Assembly (NCBI GenBank): GCA_965227935.1 | Contig: CBDDGS010000019.1 | Coordinates: 310,001 to 374,000 of the forward strand | Source: JAWPMT01 sp965227935 | Lineage (GTDB): Bacteria > Bacteroidota > Bacteroidia > Cytophagales > Cyclobacteriaceae | Direction of reading: 5' to 3' | Length of the DNA: 64,000 bases | Part shown: positions 42,676 through 51,857 of the stretch, in pieces | Numbering within the stretch: the stretch's first letter is position 1 | How the letters are laid out: each line of letters starts with the position of its first letter | The notes under the pieces: model-generated | What the model was told of the DNA's origin: nothing | The model's input: only the letters and a program-made list of their open reading frames with translations | Database searches by the model: none | Made by a program: the position numbers and the translations under genes

Positions 42676-42912
42676 ATGGAACCAAAAATTGTAGATAAGC
42701 AACCAACTCCAGTTGAACTGGAAGCCGGAAAGACCTATGCATGGTGTTCGTGCGGAGAGTCTACCAATCAGCCTTTTTGCGATGGGTCACACAAAGGGTC
42801 GGAGTTTTCGCCGACGGTATTCACGGCCGATGCGACAAAGACCTATTACCTGTGTCTCTGCAAGCACACGTCCAATCCTGGCATGTGCGACGGATCACAT
42901 AAGCAATTATAG
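42676..42912 (+). CDS. double CDGSH iron-sulfur protein
   Basis: 78 residues with two CDGSH-type [2Fe-2S] sites: CSCGESTNQPFCDGSH (about residues 24-39) and CLCKHTSNPGMCDGSH (about 61-76). Each supplies three Cys and one His. Small tandem CDGSH proteins are found throughout bacteria; they are thought to act in redox or Fe-S trafficking, with no fixed role. The gene has its own leader of 78 bases and lies between the ROK operon and the convergent hppD. Confidence 0.95.
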   Translation: MEPKIVDKQPTPVELEAGKTYAWCSCGESTNQPFCDGSHKGSEFSPTVFTADATKTYYLCLCKHTSNPGMCDGSHKQL

Positions 42913-42958
42913 TTATTAGACCTTCCTGGGAAGGAAGCAGGCTGTTGGGACAACAGTA

Positions 42959-44092
42959 TTATAGCGTTCCTCGCAACTCTTGCTCTCGTTCAATGGCCTC
43001 GAACAAGGCTTTGAAGTTGCCTTTGCCAAACGACGTAGCCCCCTTTCTTTGGATGATCTCAAAGAACACGGTAGGACGAGGTTCGACAGGGCGTGTAAAA
43101 ATTTGTAGAAGGTAGCCTTCATCATCCCGGTCTACCAGGATGCCCAGGTCTTTTAGGGCGTCGACTTCTTCGTCTATTTCACCGACACGATCAGAGAGCG
43201 TATCGTAATAGGTAGTCGGTACACGCAGGAATTCCACACCTCGATCTCGGAGTTCGGTCACGGTATGGATGATGTTGTTGGTGGCCACCGCGATGTGCTG
43301 TACGCCCGGTCCCTCATAGAAGTCAAGGTACTCCTCGATTTGTGACTTGCGCTTGCCATCCGCCGGCTCGTTGATCGGGAATTTGATACGCCCGTTGCCG
43401 TTGCTCATCACCTTGCTCATCAGCGCGGTGTATTCCGTGCTGATGTCTTTATCATCAAAGGAGATGATCTGCGCAAACCCCAGAACGTCTTTGTAGAAGT
43501 TGACCCAATGGTTCATCTTTCCCAACTCTACATTGCCGACCATGTGGTCGATGTACCGCAGGCCGATGTCCGCAGGATTGTAAGTGGTTTCCCATTTTTT
43601 GAATCCCGGCATGAAAACGCCGTCGTAGCCGCTGCGCTCGATGAAGACATGTACCGTGTCGCCGTAGGTATGGATGCCCGATCGAACGATGTGTCCGGTG
43701 TCATCCTTAAGGGTTTCCGGCTGGAGGTACGGTTTTGCGCCTCGCTTCACGGCCTCCTCAAAAGCGTAGGTGGCATCGTCCACCCATAGTGCTACTGTTT
43801 TCACCCCATCGCCGTGTTGCTCGATGTGTGCGCCAATTGCTGTTCCGGATTTGAGGGGAGAGGTAAGGACCAGCCTGATCTTATCTTGTACGACGACGTA
43901 CGATTCCCTGTCCTTCAGGCCTGTCTCCAATCCGGCATAGGCAAGAGATTGGAAACCAAATGCGGATTTGTAGAAATGAGCTGCTTGTTTGGCGTTGGAG
44001 ACGTAGAACTCGACGTAGTCGGTGCCATTGATCGGCATGAAGTCCTGAGCATCGGAATAAAGCTTTTCGAGCGTGGGGCTTTCGGGGTGCAT
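42959..44092 (-). CDS. hppD: 4-hydroxyphenylpyruvate dioxygenase
   Basis: 377 residues, usual length. The non-haem Fe(II) enzyme converts 4-hydroxyphenylpyruvate to homogentisate in tyrosine catabolism. The ligand set is visible: H183 (DHMVGNV), H266 (GVQHIAVATN) and E345 (FFEIIQRKGA). Both VOC domains and the C-terminal gate helix (FGKGNFKALFEAIEREQE) are present. It lies 41 bases downstream of a MarR gene on the same strand, with an inverted repeat TTGTTATGACAA between (44115-44126), so control of tyrosine breakdown by that MarR protein is plausible. The rest of the homogentisate pathway is not in this window. Confidence 0.96.
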   Translation of the reverse strand: MHPESPTLEKLYSDAQDFMPINGTDYVEFYVSNAKQAAHFYKSAFGFQSLAYAGLETGLKDRESYVVVQDKIRLVLTSPLKSGTAIGAHIEQHGDGVKTVALWVDDATYAFEEAVKRGAKPYLQPETLKDDTGHIVRSGIHTYGDTVHVFIERSGYDGVFMPGFKKWETTYNPADIGLRYIDHMVGNVELGKMNHWVNFYKDVLGFAQIISFDDKDISTEYTALMSKVMSNGNGRIKFPINEPADGKRKSQIEEYLDFYEGPGVQHIAVATNNIIHTVTELRDRGVEFLRVPTTYYDTLSDRVGEIDEEVDALKDLGILVDRDDEGYLLQIFTRPVEPRPTVFFEIIQRKGATSFGKGNFKALFEAIEREQELRGTL

Positions 44093-44114
44093 GATTCGAA
44101 CAGTTTAAAGATAC

Positions 44115-44126
44115 TTGTTATGACAA
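44115..44126 (-). promoter_or_regulatory. short inverted repeat between marR and hppD
   Basis: TTGT-TATG-ACAA, AT-rich and about 20 bases before the hppD start. Possible half of a MarR operator. Confidence 0.25.
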
Positions 44127-44133
44127 ATATATA

Positions 44134-44583
44134 TTATTTCGGGCTGTCTTCTTGTTCGTAGTTGGCAAAAATCTGGTTGGTGATCCTTACCAAGTCCTCA
44201 TGATCTTCTGAGGTGAGCCCCGCCCACCCACGTCTTCGTAAGTCTTGTACTGCCGGCTGCATTGCCTGGACGAGTTCCCTTCCGGAATCGGATAGATAGA
44301 TGAACCGAATGCGCTTGTCATTGCTCGCGCTCTTCCGGAAGAGGTAGCCTTTTTTTTCAAGAAGGTTGAGGATCCGGGAAATTGTCGGGGCGTCCTTGAA
44401 GCTATCCACAGCCAGGTCGTTTTGGCTTTGGCCGTCATTCAGAAAGAGGCTTTCGAGTAGGACCCATTGCTCGGGTGTCACATCAAATCCTGCCTTACCA
44501 AAGGCTTGTGAATAAGCCAATTTTACCATACGGCTCGTCCGTTCCAACAGGTAGCCGATACCCTTTGGGCTCAATTCGTCCAT
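44134..44583 (-). CDS. MarR-family transcriptional regulator
   Basis: 149 residues with a winged-helix MarR domain (about 30-140: VTPEQWVLLESLFLNDGQSQNDLAVDSFKDAPTISRILNLLEKKGYLFRKSASNDKRIRFIYLSDSGRELV). No extra domain. Preceded by 263 bases without a gene and followed by hppD on the same strand. The context points to regulation of aromatic amino-acid breakdown, with a phenolic or tyrosine-derived ligand likely, but neither ligand nor operator is proven. Confidence 0.9.
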   Translation of the reverse strand: MDELSPKGIGYLLERTSRMVKLAYSQAFGKAGFDVTPEQWVLLESLFLNDGQSQNDLAVDSFKDAPTISRILNLLEKKGYLFRKSASNDKRIRFIYLSDSGRELVQAMQPAVQDLRRRGWAGLTSEDHEDLVRITNQIFANYEQEDSPK

Positions 44584-44846
44584 GCTGTAAACATAGTGCC
44601 TATCTTCATAGACGGCAGCGAGACCATTGAACCGTTTTCACTTCTTGATTGGAGATCGTCGCATAGTGAGTAGTCTCTCTGTTTGTATCCTTGCGGTGTG
44701 AGGTCTATTGCTATACACAGCGATGGGCTTTGTCTCGAGCAACAGGGTCTGGGTAGCATGCCTCATTCTTGTCCCTTCGCATGTCCCGACTTCAGGGTTT
44801 GTAGTATCTTTCGAACTTTTCCGAGTAGTCCCATTCACCTGATCCA

Positions 44847-47363
44847 ATGAGCATACGAAATACATTCTTCCTACTTTGCCTGGTGGCAGGCACCTTTTCC
44901 CTTCGCGCCCAGATCCCAAGCCCTGCAGAATTCCTGGGGTACGAATTGGGGACAAAATTCACCCGGCATCATCAGGTCGTAGATTATTATCAAGCCGTGG
45001 CCGAGGCGTCAGACCAGGTGCAGTTGATCGAGTACGGCAGGACTTATGAGGATCGCCCGCTGCTTCTCGCATTCGTATCCAGCAGTGGCAACCTGCAGAA
45101 TCTCGATGGCATCCGGCAAGACAATCTACGACGCGCCAAAATGCAGGACGGAGTACCAGGAACTGATAAAGGCATCGTCTGGCTGAGCTACAATGTCCAC
45201 GGCAACGAGTCAGTGTCCACAGAGGCCTCAATGGCGACGATCCATACATTGCTCACAGAGAAGCAGGCATGGCTCGACGATATGATTGTGATCATCGATC
45301 CCTGCATCAATCCCGATGGGCGCGAGCGATACGTCAACCACTATTGGCAATATGGCAATCGTCCCTACAATCCTGATCCCAATTCCCTTGAGCACAATGA
45401 ACCGTGGCCTCGAGGTCGCGCCAATCATTACCTCTTCGATTTGAATAGGGACTGGGCATGGCAGTCGCAGGTCGAGAGTCAGGCCCGTCTTAAGGTCTAC
45501 AACCAGTGGTTACCCCACGTCCATGTGGACTTTCACGAGCAAGGGGTCAATAGCCCCTACTACTTCGCACCGGCCGCGCAGCCGTATCATGAGCTGATCA
45601 CTGACTGGCAGCGACAATTTCAAGTCGATATCGGGCGGAATCATGCGCGCTATTTCGATGAAAATGATTGGTTTTACTTCACCAAGCAGTACTTCGATCT
45701 GCTCTACCCCAGCTACGGAGACACCTATCCCATGTACAATGGTGCGATAGGTATGACCTACGAGCAAGGTGGCTCCGGCAGGGCCGGCTTAGGTGTACTC
45801 AAAGAGGAGGGAGATACGCTGACATTAGTGGATCGTATTGCGCACCATTACACCACGGGACTGTCCACGGTGGAGGAAGCCTTTAAACAGCGGGAGAAAA
45901 TGCTGACGGAGTTTCAAGGATACTACGAAAAAGGAGTCTCAGACCCTCCGGGAAAGTACAAGACATTTGTGCTTAAGGGGAATGAGCCTGAGAAGATCGC
46001 GGCTATTCAGCAATGGTTGGACAAGCTGGGCGTACAATATGGTGGAGCGAATGGTTCGCGCAACTTGCGGGGGTATGACTACCATACGAAAACACAGCGC
46101 TCTTTCACTTTGCAAGAGGGGGATCTGGTCGTTAGCAGCTACCAGCCGAAATCTATCTTGACGCAGGTACTCTTCGAACCCACTACTTTTCTGGTAGACT
46201 CGCTGACCTACGACATCACCGCCTGGGCCGTCCCGTACGCTTATGGAGTGCAAGGCTATGCATTGACGGATCGGGTCAATCCGACAGCAGCGAGTACTAC
46301 GGCATTCGAACCACAGTCGGCAGAGGGTGATGTCTACGCCTATGCTTTCGGGTGGACAGGCGTGGCCGATGCGACTTTTTTAGGCTTTTTGATGAAGGAG
46401 GGTGTGAAACCCCGGTTTTCGACAAGGCCTATCACTGTTGGGGGGATGACCCTGGGCAGGGGTTCAGTGGTTGTGGCCGAACGAGACAATCCGCACGTTG
46501 CAGGGTTCGCGGAGAAAATGGTCAGTTGGGCAAATGACTGGCAGCAGGAGATCCATGCGATTCGCTCAGGTTTTGTAGATCAGGGCCCAGATATAGGATC
46601 CAACGATATCCATTTCCTGAAGGCACCGAAGGTGGGTCTTCTTTCTGGAGATGGCACTTCCTCGCTTTCTTTTGGTGCAACCTGGTATCACTTCGAGCAA
46701 GAGTTGAAATATCCTGTAAGCGTGTTGGATACACGGTACTTTGGCAGCGTGGACCTGTCTGAATACGACGTGCTGGTAATGCCGGATGGCTGGTACAGTG
46801 ACTTGCGCGATAATGATATGGAAGAAATCTCTGCCTGGGTACGGGCCGGAGGCAAACTCATCGCCATCAAAGGTGCGCTGAGGAAGTTCAGGGACTCGGA
46901 TTTTTCAGGGTTGTCAGAGTACGCGGATGATGATGAAAAGGCCTCTTTCGAGAAAGCGGACAAGGAGCGCAAGAAAAAGCGAAGAAAGATGCAGTATGCA
47001 CAGAGAAGCCGCGAAGGTATCAAGGGTGAAGTGCCCGGAGCCATTTTCAAAGTGACGCTGGACAGCTCCCACCCGCTGGCGTACGGATATGGCAACCACT
47101 ACTATACGCTCAAAACGGGCAGTGCCCGGTATGGTCTACTCGATGGCGCCTGGAATGTCGGGTACATTGAAAGTGCGAATGACCACATGGGAGGTTTTGC
47201 CGGTCAATATGTGAAGGAGCAGTCGCCTAACTCGCTGGTGTTGGGCGTGGAGCGCAGCGGACGGGGTGTCATGGTCTTCCTTGTGGACGACCCGCTGTTC
47301 CGTGCCTTTTGGCAAAATGGAAAGTTACTTTTTGACAATGCCCTTTTCTTCGTGGGCCAATGA
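44847..47363 (+). CDS. exported M14 zinc carboxypeptidase-family metallopeptidase
   Basis: 838 residues. A signal peptide (about 1-22, cleavage near LRAQ) precedes an M14 domain with the zinc-site NVHGNESVSTEA (H118, E121), PCINPDGRERY and the third His region near residue 224-230 (HVHVDFHEQG), and the catalytic Glu region GMTYEQGGSGRAGL. A long C-terminal half (about 390-838) contains a type-1 glutamine amidotransferase-like part (LDTRYFGSVDLSEYDVLVMPDGWY...IKGALRKF) seen in many Bacteroidota M14 proteins. Function is probably periplasmic peptide degradation. It is followed by an exported M20 peptidase, 54 bases later. Confidence 0.9.
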   Translation: MSIRNTFFLLCLVAGTFSLRAQIPSPAEFLGYELGTKFTRHHQVVDYYQAVAEASDQVQLIEYGRTYEDRPLLLAFVSSSGNLQNLDGIRQDNLRRAKMQDGVPGTDKGIVWLSYNVHGNESVSTEASMATIHTLLTEKQAWLDDMIVIIDPCINPDGRERYVNHYWQYGNRPYNPDPNSLEHNEPWPRGRANHYLFDLNRDWAWQSQVESQARLKVYNQWLPHVHVDFHEQGVNSPYYFAPAAQPYHELITDWQRQFQVDIGRNHARYFDENDWFYFTKQYFDLLYPSYGDTYPMYNGAIGMTYEQGGSGRAGLGVLKEEGDTLTLVDRIAHHYTTGLSTVEEAFKQREKMLTEFQGYYEKGVSDPPGKYKTFVLKGNEPEKIAAIQQWLDKLGVQYGGANGSRNLRGYDYHTKTQRSFTLQEGDLVVSSYQPKSILTQVLFEPTTFLVDSLTYDITAWAVPYAYGVQGYALTDRVNPTAASTTAFEPQSAEGDVYAYAFGWTGVADATFLGFLMKEGVKPRFSTRPITVGGMTLGRGSVVVAERDNPHVAGFAEKMVSWANDWQQEIHAIRSGFVDQGPDIGSNDIHFLKAPKVGLLSGDGTSSLSFGATWYHFEQELKYPVSVLDTRYFGSVDLSEYDVLVMPDGWYSDLRDNDMEEISAWVRAGGKLIAIKGALRKFRDSDFSGLSEYADDDEKASFEKADKERKKKRRKMQYAQRSREGIKGEVPGAIFKVTLDSSHPLAYGYGNHYYTLKTGSARYGLLDGAWNVGYIESANDHMGGFAGQYVKEQSPNSLVLGVERSGRGVMVFLVDDPLFRAFWQNGKLLFDNALFFVGQ

Positions 47364-47417
47364 CGCGCATGATCATCTGAGCATTTTCTATATTCTGAGA
47401 CAAACCAATCCTTACTT

Positions 47418-48872
47418 ATGAGATTTTACTACTTATATCTACTCTGCACCATAACGATGGTGACGGCTTCCTATGCCCAGAAGAAGCCGAAGATCAATAA
47501 AGAAAAACTAGCGGCTATTGCTTCAGTGGAGGCGCATGGGGCGGAATACATCGAGATGAGCGACAAGATCTGGTCTTATGAAGAAGTAGCGTTTGAAGAG
47601 ACGCAGTCGGCCAAGCTCCTCGCTGACTTCGCTGAGGCCCAGGGATTCACCGTCGAGCGAGGGGTCGCTGATATCCCGACGGCATTCACCGCTACGTATG
47701 GATCGGGCAAGCCCATCATTGGGATACTAGGTGAGTTTGATGCCTTGCCTGGGCTGTCGCAGCAGACTGTCCCAGAGAAGGCACCCCTTAATGAAGGCGG
47801 TGCAGGTCATGGATGCGGTCACAACCTTTTCGGCGTATCTAGCCTGGGTGCGGCGGTCGCTATCAAGGAACTTATGGCCGAAGGCAAATTAGAAGGGACA
47901 GTAAGGTTCTACGGGACACCAGCAGAAGAGAAGTTCTTTGGGAAACTATGGATGGCCCGGGAGGGGCTCTTCGATGACCTCGACGCCTGCCTGGATTGGC
48001 ATCCTAGTGCCCAGACTAAGTCTAACGTGCAAAGTACACTGGCACTGGTCGACTTCATCGTCGAATTCTATGGTCAGGCAGCTCACGCTTCGGCGGACCC
48101 TTGGAATGGGCGAAGCGCCAGCGATGGGCTCGAACTGTATACCACAGGTATCAACTACTTGCGGGAACACATCCAACCGACCGTCCGCATTCATTACCAC
48201 ATCATGGATGGCGGGGATGTCGTCAACGTCGTACCTGACTATACCAAGATCTGGACGCGCGTCCGCGACACGAGGCGAGAGGGAATGGAAACCGTTTGGA
48301 AGCAAGTGGAACGCATTGCCGAGGGGGCCGCGATGATGGCCAACGTCGACTACAAGATCTCGCTCGTATCAGGTGTGCACGAAGTGCTGGTGAACCGCGC
48401 AGGGGGCACGGCACTGCAGAAGAACCTGGAATACCTCGGTGACATCGAATATACGGAGGAGGAGATTGCCTTTGCGAAGGGAATCCAGGCATCCACCGAT
48501 AAGAAGCAAGTAGGAATGGATGCGATCATCCGGCCCCTGGAAGAAACGCTGGAGCATCCCGGCGGCGGGTCCACCGATGTAGGTGACGTCAGCTGGCTCG
48601 TCCCTGAGGTGCGGCTATCGGTTACTACTGCCCCGAAGGACACACCATGGCACTCATGGGCCGTGGTGGCTTGCGGTGGCATGTCGATCGGTCACAAGGG
48701 GATGATGTATGCAGCGAAGGCCCTGACGATGACCATGGTGGATATTTTCCAGGATGAAGATCTATTGGAAGAAATGAAAGAGGAATTCAAGGAGCGCAAA
48801 GGAGACTACGAGTACAAGGCGATCCTGCCTCCGGGTCCACCGCCGATTCCTGCAGGCGTAACGGGGAACTAG
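47418..48872 (+). CDS. exported M20-family amidohydrolase (AbgB-like)
   Basis: 484 residues. Signal peptide (about 1-20, cleavage near SYAQ). The M20 fold is shown by IIGILGEFDALPGLSQQ, the zinc-site GGAGHGCGHNLFG, GTPAEEKFFGKLWMA, the dimerisation domain ALVDFIVEFYGQAAHASADPWNGRSASDG, and the C-terminal GGGSTDVGDVSWLVP...HSWAVVACGG. The closest known type is p-aminobenzoyl-glutamate or N-acyl amino acid amidohydrolase. The likely substrate is a peptide or acyl amino acid in the periplasm. Cotranscription with the M14 gene is probable. Confidence 0.9.
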   Translation: MRFYYLYLLCTITMVTASYAQKKPKINKEKLAAIASVEAHGAEYIEMSDKIWSYEEVAFEETQSAKLLADFAEAQGFTVERGVADIPTAFTATYGSGKPIIGILGEFDALPGLSQQTVPEKAPLNEGGAGHGCGHNLFGVSSLGAAVAIKELMAEGKLEGTVRFYGTPAEEKFFGKLWMAREGLFDDLDACLDWHPSAQTKSNVQSTLALVDFIVEFYGQAAHASADPWNGRSASDGLELYTTGINYLREHIQPTVRIHYHIMDGGDVVNVVPDYTKIWTRVRDTRREGMETVWKQVERIAEGAAMMANVDYKISLVSGVHEVLVNRAGGTALQKNLEYLGDIEYTEEEIAFAKGIQASTDKKQVGMDAIIRPLEETLEHPGGGSTDVGDVSWLVPEVRLSVTTAPKDTPWHSWAVVACGGMSIGHKGMMYAAKALTMTMVDIFQDEDLLEEMKEEFKERKGDYEYKAILPPGPPPIPAGVTGN

Positions 48873-49665
48873 GGTTAAAATATGGTATGGTAATCCCGGC
48901 ATGATGAAGGCGCTGATCGGTCGATTCGTCATTCCTGCGAACCAAGGCAAACATCGATTGTATGAGGAATTGGTATGTGATGCAGGAATCTGAATTGACC
49001 AGGGGTGTCGTACCAGATTCCTGTATCGCATTTCGTTCTGTACCAAGCGTCATCAATTATCGAGGCTCACAGGAATGACGGCATCGTGTTTGGTCGATGC
49101 TATTCAGCAGTAGCGGAATGGGGCCCAAAACTGCAACTAGCGTGGGAATAGATCCTTCGGTCGGGCTGGCGCCCTTCCTCTGGATGACGTAAAGGGAAGG
49201 AAGTTCACGTCCACTTGTAAGCCTTGATTACAAACTGAAGCCAGACCGTGGAGGGCAGGCCCGACCCAATCGCGAGGTGAGCGGTAGCCTGAGGAGATGG
49301 GAGCTTGATTGGGTCTAGATTTTTTGCTTCCTTTTTCATCGATGGAAAAAGGAAGAGCCCTCGCGGCTCGAGCGACAACGAAAGAAGATGAAGCACTAAG
49401 AGTCGTGCAAGGTCTGTCACTGGCTGGCAACCACAGGCCAAGGATTCTCAGAGTTGGCAGCAAATAGATTGCCACAGCGCAATCGTCGAAGCTCACAGGA
49501 ATGACGACATCGCGTTGCTCGGCTCGAAGCCACCGACACCGGCAAAATAGACCCGATCGAGCCGGTATCCTGCATGACGCTGCTGGCAGCCTGGGAGGGT
49601 AGAGGGGCAGAGATAGAGGGGAGAGCGGGAACGCCAACTGAGGTGAAATACACCACCCTCTCTCC
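48873..49665. repeat. gene-free region of degenerate intergenic repeats
   Basis: About 790 bases without a credible gene. CGAGGCTCACAGGAATGACG (49061-49080) recurs as 49487-49506 with one change, the matched block extending to 26 bases with two changes. CGTCATTCCTG (48927-48937) is the perfect complement of CAGGAATGACG (49070-49080). Related ATGACG-containing fragments appear near 49183 and 49570. ORFs here, such as minus-strand 49137-49637, look like translations of repeat sequence. Confidence 0.65.
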
Positions 49666-49700
49666 TAAAAATAAAAAAGTCCCACGTGAGCGGGACTTCT
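49666..49700 (-). terminator. rho-independent terminator of the 49725 gene
   Basis: Read on the minus strand, AAGTCCC and GGGACTT (49692-49698 and 49677-49683) pair around an 8-base loop and are followed by TTTTTTATTTTT. Confidence 0.85.
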
Positions 49701-49724
49701 TATTTCGTTTCTGCCGAAAGGCGC

Positions 49725-50531
49725 TTACTCTTCGAGTGTGACCGTTCGCTCGACGGTGTTGAACGGACCGGGTATGGCATTACCTGCGGCATCCAACAAC
49801 TCCAACTTCACCGTGACCTGACCTTTGGGCAGTCCTTCGATATAATATGGTGCCCACTCGTCGATCATGAATTCTGTGCCATTGATCGTGGCTCGTACTT
49901 TGTTGCCATCAGCCGAGATGGAGGTATTGACAAGGTAGAAGTCCAGCATGAGCTTCTCGGTGTCTGCTCCGGCGTAGGTGCCTTTGGGTCGGCTGTAGAA
50001 CATGTGCGGTGCGGTAAGGTCGACATCCACAGGCTCGGTGGGCTCACCCACTGTCACTGCGTCGACCCAGAAAGCGTCGGGGTTCTTGACACTTTCGTGG
50101 TAAGAGCGTGACAGGAAGGCCAGTAGTACGTGTGTGCCTTCTTCCATTTCTTTGCTGAAGGTAGGCTCGTAGTGAGCAGAGTAGGGGCCATTGTTCACAA
50201 TGAAGTGAATGTGCTGGCCTTTGCCAGAGTTGGCAATACCTCGAGTGGCAGCATCTTCGGTTTGGACACCTAGCTCATAGTTTCCTACCTCGAAATTGAA
50301 GTTGGCGGCGAAGGTACCGTCCTCACCTTGAGTCACTTCCATCTCACCGAGATTTAGTGATGCATCTTCGTAGGCGGGGGATGGAGGAGCCTTAGTCAGC
50401 GTTATTTCCTTTTCAGCAGGTGTATTGTCAGCGGCCTGTTCGGACTGTGTCTGTGTAGGTCCGCATGCCACGAAAATCACCGCGAGGAGACATATCAATG
50501 ACGTATTGATTGCCAGGTTCTTTAATTTCAT
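49725..50531 (-). CDS. lipoprotein, unknown function
   Basis: 268 residues from the ATG at 50531; the upstream start at 50561 adds ten residues ahead of the signal. Lipoprotein signal with lipobox VIFVAC (C23). A linker follows, then a beta-rich domain with GQHIHFIVNNGPYSAHYEPTF, HVLLAFLSRSYHESVKNPDAFW, and a final part with PKGTYAGADTEKLMLDFYLVN and PKGQVTVKLELLDAAGNAIPGPFN. The His-rich GQHIHF pattern is reminiscent of DUF4399-like periplasmic proteins, but the family is not sure. Preceded by 430 bases without genes, followed by a terminator, so monocistronic. Confidence 0.7.
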   Translation of the reverse strand: MKLKNLAINTSLICLLAVIFVACGPTQTQSEQAADNTPAEKEITLTKAPPSPAYEDASLNLGEMEVTQGEDGTFAANFNFEVGNYELGVQTEDAATRGIANSGKGQHIHFIVNNGPYSAHYEPTFSKEMEEGTHVLLAFLSRSYHESVKNPDAFWVDAVTVGEPTEPVDVDLTAPHMFYSRPKGTYAGADTEKLMLDFYLVNTSISADGNKVRATINGTEFMIDEWAPYYIEGLPKGQVTVKLELLDAAGNAIPGPFNTVERTVTLEE

Positions 50532-50603
50532 AATAACAGGATTGTTTTTTGGTTCGCTCAAAAATATGAATTCCCCGGAGAATCCTCCGAAGCCATTATA
50601 CTA

Positions 50604-50637
50604 GCAACAAAAAAAAGCGGCCTTTGTTAAAGGCCGC
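50604..50637 (-). terminator. strong minus-strand terminator with no gene upstream
   Basis: GCGGCCTTT (50617-50625) and AAAGGCCGC (50629-50637), 3-base loop. On the minus strand the stem is followed by eight or more T. There is no plausible minus-strand gene between here and 51000, so it may end a small RNA. Confidence 0.75.
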
Positions 50638-50740
50638 TCGTTAGGTCAGGTTGTTATGCTTTTGCGTGAGTTGGTGCGTTATTCCAACTCATTAAATGTA
50701 ACGTAAAAAGGTGATTTGGCGAAGATATCGGCTCTTTTAT
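50638..50740 (-). ncRNA. candidate small RNA preceding the terminator at 50604
   Basis: Upstream of the terminator on the minus strand a second perfect hairpin is seen: TGAGTTGG (50667-50674) with CCAACTCA (50684-50691), 9-base loop. Together with the terminator this resembles a short structured non-coding RNA of about 70-120 bases. No known RNA family is recognised, and no clear promoter is seen beyond TACATTTA-like sequence near 50695-50702. Confidence 0.3.
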
Positions 50741-51000
50741 TTCCAGTTTTCACCGAGTTGAGGCAATAAAGGTTGAATTGATCGCGTTGGGAAGGCTTTT
50801 GGATCACAAGTGGTCCGTAGTAAGGAGGGCCAATGGCATATTGTGGATAATGAACGACGGGGCTGTGGGTAAAGAAGCACTATGTGATTTTGGTTCACTC
50901 TGGATATTCTAGGCTTACACGCGAATCCTTCCGTTGGCTTTGAAGAATGAGACATAATGGTTTTACTTTGACGCCAGTCAAATCCTACCAGGTGTACTGA
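50741..51000. other. remaining intergenic region before the 51001 gene
   Basis: No credible ORF; a 72-codon minus-strand frame (50737-50955) has no gene-like features. Should hold the promoter of the 51001 gene, but no clear TAnnTTTG element is seen. Confidence 0.5.
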
Positions 51001-51834
51001 GTGCGTCTCTTAGTAACAACATATCTCTTCTTCTTTGCCCTGGGCGTTTATTCCCAGACATTTTACGGCGTCATTGTCGACGCACAATCGGGAGACCCGC
51101 TTCCATATGTGAATGTGGGCATCAACGGCAAAGACCTTGGGGTACTTTCCAATGAGGCAGGTCTTTTCGAGATTGATCTGTCGGCAGCTTCACTGCACGA
51201 TACTTTGCAAATTACCAGCGTCGGGTATGATCTGGAAATGATCCCCATCAAGGATCTGCGGAATGGCCGCATCGCCATTCAACTCTATTCGACCAATTAC
51301 TTTATCCGTGAAGTGGACCTTGGAGGTCTGAGGATGCGTGAGAAACAACGGCTCGGACGTCTGAAGCCGGCGCAGGCGACGACTGTCTATGAACGGGACG
51401 CAGGCCTGGGGCAGGGACAAGAGTGGGGTTTGAAGATCGACACCGAGGGCGAAAGGTACTTGTTGCAGGACATCAACTTCCACCTCAAACTGAATACTGC
51501 CGACAGTGCTTTGTTCCGACTAAACCTTTACGAAATGCACGATGGTATGCCTGGAGAGTCTGTCTTACGGGATCCCATCTACGTGAAGAGCTACAAACGA
51601 GACAAATGGGTCACTGGTGACCTGTCCGAGTCGAACCTGATCATAGATGAGCCGGTCATTGCTGCTCTGGAGGTCATCCACGTATGGTCAGAAAATCCTC
51701 ATATAGAAATAGGCTTCTCCCATGGCCAGGGCTACGAATCTGGCGGGAGCTACAGCCGCGGCAGCAGTTTCGCAGAGTGGAAGAAGAACGAATATCCACC
51801 ACTCGCCCTCTACCTCACTGGCCGCATATTTTAG
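51001..51834 (+). CDS. exported protein with carboxypeptidase-regulatory-like domain
   Basis: 277 residues from a GTG start, with a signal peptide (about 1-17). Residues ~20-105 form a CarboxypepD_reg-like beta-sandwich (TFYGVIVDAQSGDPLPYVNVGINGKDLGVLSNEAGLFEIDLSAA...LQITSVGYDLEMIPI), the domain also found at the start of TonB-dependent SusC-like proteins. The remainder (about 105-277) has no named family and contains ELLQDINFHLKLNTADSALFRLNLYEM-like strands. There is no TonB barrel, so this may be a free-standing adaptor. Isolated gene, convergent with the permease gene at 51858. Confidence 0.75.
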   Translation: MRLLVTTYLFFFALGVYSQTFYGVIVDAQSGDPLPYVNVGINGKDLGVLSNEAGLFEIDLSAASLHDTLQITSVGYDLEMIPIKDLRNGRIAIQLYSTNYFIREVDLGGLRMREKQRLGRLKPAQATTVYERDAGLGQGQEWGLKIDTEGERYLLQDINFHLKLNTADSALFRLNLYEMHDGMPGESVLRDPIYVKSYKRDKWVTGDLSESNLIIDEPVIAALEVIHVWSENPHIEIGFSHGQGYESGGSYSRGSSFAEWKKNEYPPLALYLTGRIF

Positions 51835-51857
51835 GCCGTTCTATCCTATCATTTTAT

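Noticed and set aside
49137..49637. 166-codon minus-strand frame in the repeat region
   Set aside because: Translates degenerate repeat sequence; Pro/Arg/Ser-rich without domain or signal.
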